A stretch of DNA of 9,068 bases, from assembly GCA_031262895.1 (NCBI GenBank), contig JAISGW010000129.1, positions 1 to 9,068 on the forward strand. Reading direction: 5' to 3'. The notes below the pieces were generated by a model. That model saw only the letters and a list, made by a program, of their open reading frames with translations. It was not told the DNA's origin and searched no databases. The stretch is from Tannerella sp. (GTDB lineage: Bacteria > Bacteroidota > Bacteroidia > Bacteroidales > Tannerellaceae). Numbering within the stretch: position 1 is the stretch's first letter; every line of letters begins with the position of its first letter. Made by a program: the position numbers and the translations under genes. Below are positions 1 through 3,539 of the stretch, in pieces.

Positions 1-2
1 CG

Positions 3-350
3 CAATCGGTACAATTTACGTCGTCCCCTACGTCCAAGCATTACCTGACGCTGCGCTTTAACGGGGCGACCAAAAGGGTTACGGACGACGCCGTCACTAT
101 TTATATTGACGGGAAACGTGTCACAGGAAACTTCAGCAAATACAAGGATGCCTTCTCCTTAACCGGCGGTTTCTCCATACAAATTCCGATTCGCTTCCCC
201 GAAATTAAGATAAGCATTTATTTATCAAATGCTCTTCATGGTAGCCAGTATAAAGTTCCTGTAAATATGCCATGCGACTATCTGATGCTCTTGAAATACG
301 ACGAGGCAACAGGTACCTTCTCCGAAGTCTACGAATTGAAAGAGGTATAA
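3..350 (+). CDS. 3' end of an unknown gene (partial, start outside window)
   Basis: The frame beginning at base 3 is open without a stop until TAA at 348-350, giving about 115 residues and no plausible start inside the window, so this is the C-terminal part of a longer protein. The visible part looks all-beta: alternating hydrophobic strands around a motif like VTIYIDGKRVTG, then FSIQIPIRF and KISIYLS, ending in TFSEVYELKEV. The 'IDGK' strand pattern recalls PEGA-like or similar extracytoplasmic beta domains, but I do not recognise a family. Base composition is AT-richer than the genes downstream. It ends about 40 bases before the tandem repeats and runs in the same direction as the zinc-ribbon cluster, so it may belong to the same locus; that is inference. 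Confidence 0.6.
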   Translation, partial: QSVQFTSSPTSKHYLTLRFNGATKRVTDDAVTIYIDGKRVTGNFSKYKDAFSLTGGFSIQIPIRFPEIKISIYLSNALHGSQYKVPVNMPCDYLMLLKYDEATGTFSEVYELKEV

Positions 351-389
351 GCCGAAATGGAGCCAATAACCTCCAGCCCTCTTGAAACG

Positions 390-568
390 CCTTTACACGC
401 ATGTAAAGCGACATCCAGAAGTCTTGCTGTGCCTTTGCACGCATATAAAACGACATTCAGAGGTCTTGTTGTGCCTTTGCACGCATGTAAAGCGACATCC
501 AGAGGTCTTGTTGTGCCTTTGCACGCATGTAAAGCGACATCCAGAGGTCTTGTTGTGCCTTTGCACGC
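390..568. repeat. 42-bp tandem repeat array, 4 units plus 11-bp partial
   Basis: Units start at 390, 432, 474 and 516, and an 11-base partial fifth copy occupies 558-568. Units 3 and 4 are identical; units 1 and 2 each differ from them at three positions. Each unit begins with cctttgcacgcatgtaaag. In unit 1 this contains a perfect 6-bp inverted repeat, ctttac/gtaaag, around acgcat; in units 3 and 4 one pair is weakened, and in unit 2 it is eroded. Because 42 is a multiple of three, several frames stay open through the array on both strands. These frames have no supporting start region or domain, and I do not regard them as genes. There are no spacers, so this is not CRISPR. It resembles a minisatellite (VNTR). 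Confidence 0.9.
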
Positions 569-600
569 TGAAGGCGCAGCATAATCCGTTTACCCAATAC

Positions 601-692
601 ACCTCTCCCCCCAGCCCCCTCTCCACAGGGAGAGGGGGAGACAAGCCTCTCGTTTTCCCCTCTCCTTTGGAGAGGGGTTAGGGATGAGGCCA
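601..692. repeat. REPIN/MITE-like element A: two inverted GC-rich hairpins
   Basis: Two hairpins face each other. Hairpin 1 has a perfect 10-bp stem, ccccctctcc (615-624) with ggaggaggggg-type complement at 629-638 and loop acag. Hairpin 2 has a perfect 9-bp stem, cccctctcc (657-665) with ggagagggg (669-677) and loop ttt. The outer ends are also roughly complementary: ctctccccccag on the left, ttagggatgaggcc on the right. This is the layout of a REP doublet or small non-autonomous palindromic element. A diverged second copy lies at 2249-2373. The right end runs into an A-rich leader and the start codon at 707, so the element may also shape transcription or translation of the gene that follows. 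Confidence 0.75.
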
Positions 693-703
693 AAAAATAA
701 GAA
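686..703 (+). promoter_or_regulatory. A-rich leader shared with the second zinc-ribbon gene
   Basis: The 18-base block gaggccaaaaaataagaa ends three bases before the ATG at 707. The identical block occurs at 2368-2385, again three bases before an ATG (2389). There is no strong Shine-Dalgarno sequence, but A-rich unstructured leaders are common in Bacteroidota, so this block probably forms the translation initiation region. It continues directly from the end of the REPIN-like element in both places. Confidence 0.6.
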
Positions 704-706
704 ACA

Positions 707-1663
707 ATGAATATCAAATGTCCTAATTGCAAGCTCAACATCGAAATCGAGGAAGAGCAATATGAGCCGGGGAGCATCCTGAAGATGAGTTGCCCGCGCT
801 GTGACGAAGCCCTGTCTATCCCTATTCCGAGGCCCCAGAAGAAGGCCGAGGTGATACCGCCGCCTCCCGTAGAGGAGGAACCTCCGGCACCCGCCCCGGC
901 GCCTGCCGCTCCTGCTCAGCCGACACCGACACCCGTCGCACCCGCGCCTGCTCCCGCCAAGAAAGGCGGCAACGGCAAGCTCATCGCCTTAGTCGGCCTC
1001 CTGTTTGTGGTGGCCGCGGCCGTCTTCGGCGGCTTCTACTACCACAACGTCTACCTCCCGGCGAAGATAGACCGCGAGGCGCCGCGCTATTATACCTTCG
1101 CCGACGCCACGGTGCTGCGCTCCTCGGAGATGGCCGGGGCCAATTTCAACAAGATAGGCTCCATCCCCTACGGCAGCGAGCTGATTACCTACGACTACGG
1201 GACGGACTGGAGCCGGGTGAAGTACGAAGGCAACAAGGGCTACGTGGCCTCGAACTTCCTGCTCGACAAGGAGGATTTCTTCCTGCTCAACGGCATCTTC
1301 GGCGACCAGGAATCGCGCCAATGCGTGGCCACGGCCAAATGCCGCCGGGCACTGCTGAGCTATTACAAGCAGAAAGGCCTCACGGGGGAACAGTGGCAGG
1401 TCTTCTGCCGCCCGGCCAACGTGAAGCCCAACAACGTCTGCTTCCCCCGCCTGCGCGACAAGTACTCCAAGTTCACCGACTTCGCCGTCGTCATCAAGAA
1501 CCTCGCCTCGGAACACCGCCGCCTGCTCATCTTCGGCTTCCAGGACGACGAGACGCCCTTCCTGATAGGCGAGACCGACGCGCCCGACCAGGGCTACATC
1601 AAAAGCATGTCGGTAGGCAAGGACAAACAGGTTCACATCAGTTGGACCACGGAGGGGGAATAA
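707..1663 (+). CDS. Zinc-ribbon / transmembrane / SH3-like domain protein
   Basis: A 318-residue protein of unknown exact function with a clear modular layout. Residues 1-36 form a zinc ribbon with CPxC pairs at Cys5/Cys8 and Cys29/Cys32 (MJ0042-like arrangement). Residues 42-86 are a Pro/Ala-rich linker. Residues 91-112 are a hydrophobic transmembrane helix. Residues 128-186 resemble a bacterial SH3 domain (VLRSSEMAG..., YGSELITYDYGTDWSRVKYEG..GYVASNFL), a fold often used to bind peptidoglycan. Residues 187-318 have no recognised family and carry Cys206, 212, 234 and 245, which could form disulfides. The zinc ribbon should be cytoplasmic and the SH3 part periplasmic. Only three bases separate it from the L,D-transpeptidase gene, so the two are very likely co-transcribed. 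A role in sensing or positioning cell-wall crosslinking is inference. Confidence 0.85.
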   Translation: MNIKCPNCKLNIEIEEEQYEPGSILKMSCPRCDEALSIPIPRPQKKAEVIPPPPVEEEPPAPAPAPAAPAQPTPTPVAPAPAPAKKGGNGKLIALVGLLFVVAAAVFGGFYYHNVYLPAKIDREAPRYYTFADATVLRSSEMAGANFNKIGSIPYGSELITYDYGTDWSRVKYEGNKGYVASNFLLDKEDFFLLNGIFGDQESRQCVATAKCRRALLSYYKQKGLTGEQWQVFCRPANVKPNNVCFPRLRDKYSKFTDFAVVIKNLASEHRRLLIFGFQDDETPFLIGETDAPDQGYIKSMSVGKDKQVHISWTTEGE

Positions 1664-1666
1664 GCC

Positions 1667-2392
1667 ATGCGACTGCCTCCCGCAAAATACGGGCTGTACG
1701 CCCTGCTCGCCCTGCTGATAGCTTTGCCCTACGGCGGCTTCTTCTGGCTGCACCGCTGGTATGAGCACAAGGCCGAGGAGATAGGCCAGGCACGCTTCCT
1801 CGTCGTCTCCAAGGAAGACATGAAGCTCTATGTGTTCGACTACGCGGGGAAGCAACTGGCCGCCTACCCCTGCGCCTGCGGGGCGGGCTACGGCAACAAG
1901 TGCAAAATGGGCGACAAGCGGACGCCCGAGGGCATCTTCCACGTGGAGGAGATACAGGCCTCGTCGGGCTGGTCGCACGACTTCCACGACGGGAACGGCT
2001 CCATACAGGGGGCTTACGGGCCTTACTTCATCCGCCTGTATGTGCCCGGGCAGTCGGGCATAGGTATCCACGGCACGCACGACCCGAACTCGCTCGGCTC
2101 ACGCGCCACGGAAGGCTGCATCCGCCTTGAGAACAAGAACGTCAGGCAGCTCGTGGGCTACGTCAAGAGCGGCACCGTAGTCGTCATCACCCCTTCCTCG
2201 CTCGACATGGAGGCGGATACGACCGGCCTCACGGCTAAGCCGACCTCCGGCCTCACCCCCCAACCCCCTCTCCCAAGGAGAGTGGGAGAAAGACATCTCG
2301 TGAAAAGGAAAAAGGATTGTAAAGGCACCTCTCATATTCCCCTCTCCAAAGGAGAGAGGTCAGGAGAGAGGCCAAAAAATAAGAAGCTATGA
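1667..2392 (+). CDS. L,D-transpeptidase (YkuD family), repeat-derived C-terminal tail
   Basis: A 241-residue membrane-anchored enzyme expected to crosslink peptidoglycan or attach proteins to it in the periplasm. Residues 8-28 are a signal anchor. The YkuD domain spans about residues 43-177, with KRTPEGIFHV, the catalytic-region His135 in GIGIHGTHDPNS, and the nucleophile Cys151 in ATEGCIRL. His and Cys are 16 positions apart, as expected for HX14-17[S/T]HGC. The usual His two residues before the Cys is Glu149 here. From residue 195 (base 2249) onward the frame translates a REPIN-like repeat (TPQPPLPRRVGERH..., IPLSKGERSGERPKNKKL). The natural C-terminus probably lay near residues 178-194. 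The TGA stop overlaps the ATG of the next gene as ATGA, suggesting translational coupling. Confidence 0.9.
   Translation: MRLPPAKYGLYALLALLIALPYGGFFWLHRWYEHKAEEIGQARFLVVSKEDMKLYVFDYAGKQLAAYPCACGAGYGNKCKMGDKRTPEGIFHVEEIQASSGWSHDFHDGNGSIQGAYGPYFIRLYVPGQSGIGIHGTHDPNSLGSRATEGCIRLENKNVRQLVGYVKSGTVVVITPSSLDMEADTTGLTAKPTSGLTPQPPLPRRVGERHLVKRKKDCKGTSHIPLSKGERSGERPKNKKL
2249..2373. repeat. REPIN/MITE-like element B inside the transpeptidase 3' end
   Basis: The left end, ggcctcaccccccaacc, and the right end, ggtcaggagagaggcc, are approximate inverted repeats. Inside are two imperfect hairpins: cccctctcc with ggagagtgg around 2265-2287, and cccctctcc (2339-2347) with ggagagagg (2351-2359) and loop aaa. 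Each stem has a mismatch, so this copy is more decayed than element A at 601-692, although it is built the same way. It runs into the same 18-base A-rich leader before a zinc-ribbon start codon. The element lies wholly within the L,D-transpeptidase ORF and encodes its last 47 residues. Confidence 0.75.
2368..2385 (+). promoter_or_regulatory. Second copy of the A-rich leader
   Basis: This is identical over 18 bases to 686-703 and has the same three-base distance to the start codon at 2389. The leader lies within the C-terminal codons of the transpeptidase ORF, so initiation at 2389 can use both this leader and ribosomes terminating at 2390-2392. Confidence 0.55.
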
Positions 2393-2652
2393 TTATCAAA
2401 TGTCCGAAATGCGGCGTGGGCATCCGCATCGATGAAAGCCAACATGCCCCCGGCAACCTGTTGCGCGTGACCTGCCCCAAGTGTCGGGAAGTCCTCTCTG
2501 TCGGCATCCCCGGCCTCGCCTCCGCGGCTTCGCCGACGCCCGCCTCTGAACTCGCTTCGTCCCCCCCCTGGGGTCGACCCAAGATGGTGGACTTTTCTCA
2601 GAAACCGATAGTCGGAGCTACTCAAAAAACGTGTCTGACACGCAAGAAGTGA
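2389..2652 (+). CDS. Short zinc-ribbon protein, probably frameshifted before its membrane anchor
   Basis: An 87-residue ORF whose first 41 residues match the zinc-ribbon head of the gene at 707 at 21 of 41 positions by hand alignment. Cys5/Cys8 and Cys29/Cys32 are at identical positions (CPKC...CPKC). A Pro/Ala/Ser-rich linker follows (about residues 41-75), and the ORF then ends in TQKTCLTRKK with no membrane segment. At the A6 run 2624-2629 the -1 frame stays open to a TGA at 2745-2747 and encodes a charged stretch plus a hydrophobic helix. The intact protein was therefore probably a 119-residue, tail-anchored zinc-ribbon protein. The start overlaps the transpeptidase stop (ATGA). The metal, nucleic acid or protein partner of the ribbon is unknown. 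Confidence 0.65.
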   Translation: MIIKCPKCGVGIRIDESQHAPGNLLRVTCPKCREVLSVGIPGLASAASPTPASELASSPPWGRPKMVDFSQKPIVGATQKTCLTRKK

Positions 2653-2747
2653 GGGAAGAAGGCCATGATTGGCATGATTTTATTCCTGTCGCTATTGGTG
2701 CTGGTATAGGTATTGCCGCTATTGCTGCAGCCATCCTCTCTCGATGA
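2628..2747 (+). pseudogene. Out-of-frame tail anchor of the second zinc-ribbon gene
   Basis: In the -1 frame relative to the ORF starting at 2389, codons from AAC at 2628-2630 read NVSDTQEVREEGHDWHDF, then a 20-residue hydrophobic helix rich in Gly/Ala/Ile (PVAIGAGIGIAAIAAAIL), and end in SR at TGA 2745-2747. An acidic linker, transmembrane helix and short positive C-terminus make a sensible tail anchor and parallel the linker-TM order of the gene at 707. One extra A in the run 2624-2629 would restore a single ORF of 119 residues. A loss-of-one-A mutation, an assembly error or slippage at the A run could each explain it. Confidence 0.5.
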
Positions 2748-2797
2748 ACATCAACTGTCCGTGATGCCTGGGTATTTTCAAGTGGTTCTTCTTTTAG
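2744..2797 (+). pseudogene. Remnant of a third zinc-ribbon gene start
   Basis: ATG at 2744-2746 overlaps the preceding TGA as ATGA. It reads M-N-I-N-C-P-stop-C, then LGIFKWFFF-stop. The first 18 bases match the starts of the zinc-ribbon genes at 707 and 2389 at 15 of 18 positions each. The Cys codons fall exactly at positions 5 and 8 of the CPxC motif, with TGA (2762-2764) at the x position. Homology is not visible beyond codon 8, so this is at best a decayed stub. The match is short, so confidence is limited. Confidence 0.35.
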
Positions 2798-2877
2798 TGC
2801 CGTAGACCACCCCACAGGGCAATGGCGCATTGAAAATTAAAAATTGGGCGTCGCCGTGATGTTTTATAATTTGAGAT

Positions 2878-2906
2878 TACCTTTGCTTTGTAAAAAACAA
2901 GCAAAG
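2878..2906 (+). promoter_or_regulatory. Candidate promoter and operator of the toxin-antitoxin unit
   Basis: TACCTTTG at 2878-2885 is a perfect match to the Bacteroides -7 box TAnnTTTG, about 24 bases before the putative antitoxin start. No good -33 TTTG box lies at the usual spacing. Overlapping it is a perfect 8-bp inverted repeat, ctttgctt (2881-2888) and aagcaaag (2899-2906), with a 10-base spacer. An inverted repeat overlapping the promoter box just upstream of an antitoxin is the usual place for an autoregulatory operator. It could also act as an mRNA hairpin. Confidence 0.45.
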
Positions 2907-2908
2907 TG

Positions 2909-3061
2909 ATGGAAACAAAAGAGCAAACACAAGAAAAGAGCACAAGACAAACGGGCTGCCCAAACGTCGAAAGTAAACCTTTATCCCCTATCGCCAAGTA
3001 CTGGCAGACCGTAGAAAAGAACAGCGGAAGAATCATTGATATGAAAGCGGTTTTAAAATGA
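2909..3061 (+). CDS. Putative antitoxin of the PIN-domain toxin (50 residues)
   Basis: A small ORF, ATG 2909 to TGA 3061, encoding 50 residues: a polar, charged N-terminus (METKEQTQEKSTR) and a C-terminal half, PLSPIAKYWQTVEK...GRIIDMKAVLK. It ends six bases before the PIN gene and its 3' end carries the Shine-Dalgarno-like AGGGGA of that gene, so the pair is one transcript. Small acidic/basic proteins directly upstream of PIN toxins are normally VapB-type antitoxins. The 'ID-M-K-A-V-L-K' ending resembles short ORFs I recall upstream of PIN genes in Bacteroidota, which I could not check. No AbrB, MazE or ribbon-helix-helix fold is obvious. The gene is AT-richer than its surroundings. Confidence 0.65.
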   Translation: METKEQTQEKSTRQTGCPNVESKPLSPIAKYWQTVEKNSGRIIDMKAVLK

Positions 3062-3067
3062 GGGGAC

Positions 3068-3481
3068 ATGAGATACTATCTGGATACCAATATGCTGGTA
3101 TTTATACTACTTCATCATTCGGATGACATCCACTATGGTGTGGCTGACCTGTTGGCCGATTACGCAAATACGTTTCACACCAGCTCTGTTGCCCTATCAG
3201 AGTTGCTTTTTCTTCACAAAATAGGAAAGGTAGAGACCCCGTTCCCAAACGTAAAGGAGCTATTGGGTGGTATAAACCAGGCAGGGATTGAAATCGTTTA
3301 TTTCAACAAATACCATTTCAACACGTATCAAAATTTACAAATAGTCAACGGCCATAAGGACATGAACGACCACGCCATCATTGCCCAAGCCATATCCGAC
3401 AAGATACCGCTCATTTCTTCCGACCACGTTTTCCAACATTATATTCCGCAAGGTTTGGATTTCGTTTTCAACAAACGCTGA
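3068..3481 (+). CDS. PIN-domain toxin, VapC-like RNase
   Basis: A 137-residue single-domain PIN protein, the usual size for VapC toxins, which are Mg2+-dependent endoribonucleases that cut tRNA or rRNA and are held inactive by a cognate antitoxin. The acidic residues are in place: Asp6 in YYLDTNML, Glu45 in VALSELLFL, Asp98 and Asp101 in KDMNDHAIIAQA, and Asp119 in LISSDHVF. The start is supported by AGGGGA at 3061-3066, although its spacing to the ATG is short. It lies six bases after the putative antitoxin and is AT-rich compared with the flanking GC-rich genes, consistent with horizontal acquisition. It converges with pnp. The RNA target cannot be told from sequence. Confidence 0.88.
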   Translation: MRYYLDTNMLVFILLHHSDDIHYGVADLLADYANTFHTSSVALSELLFLHKIGKVETPFPNVKELLGGINQAGIEIVYFNKYHFNTYQNLQIVNGHKDMNDHAIIAQAISDKIPLISSDHVFQHYIPQGLDFVFNKR

Positions 3482-3515
3482 AAGCGCGCCGTCCTTTGAG
3501 AGGGACGACGCGCTT
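3482..3515. terminator. Hairpin between convergent PIN toxin and pnp genes
   Basis: Arms aagcgcgccgtcc (3482-3494) and ggacgacgcgctt (3503-3515) pair over 13 positions with one mismatch, around an 8-base loop. The hairpin starts immediately at the toxin stop codon and lies 24 bases past the pnp stop on the other strand. It could terminate both genes. Neither side has a long T run, so it may instead mainly stabilise 3' ends against exonucleases. Confidence 0.55.
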
Positions 3516-3539
3516 CATAGTATATGAGGGAATCTAAAA

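Noticed and set aside
390..568. CRISPR array
   Set aside because: Units are contiguous, with no unique spacers and no cas genes nearby.
357..777. Several overlapping open frames through the 42-bp repeats on both strands
   Set aside because: The repeat length is a multiple of three and lacks stops in several frames, so openness is automatic. There is no start context, domain or codon bias.
989..2080. 363-codon antisense ORF opposite the SH3 protein and transpeptidase genes
   Set aside because: It mirrors GC-rich coding sequence on the other strand, where two genes with recognised domains lie. The translation is low-complexity and has no family features.
2623..2631. Programmed -1 frameshift on the classic A-AAA-AAC heptamer
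   Set aside because: AAAAAAC is present, but the zero-frame codon boundary (CAA AAA ACG) is not the canonical X-XXY-YYZ phase, and I see no strong downstream structure. Mutation or simple A-run slippage is likelier.
2665..2709. 14-residue hydrophobic micropeptide MIGMILFLSLLVLV with a purine-rich upstream stretch
   Set aside because: It lies over the -1 frame that encodes a better transmembrane tail continuous with the zinc-ribbon gene. Hydrophobicity in this frame is probably a by-product.
2744..2770. Selenocysteine codon in CP-TGA-C
   Set aside because: No hairpin of SECIS type is evident just after the TGA, the frame stops again nine codons later, and similarity to the zinc ribbon ends.
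2794..3069. 91-codon minus-strand ORF with hydrophobic segments opposite the antitoxin
   Set aside because: It overlaps the small antitoxin ORF and promoter region antisense. The coupled antitoxin-toxin arrangement on the plus strand is better supported.
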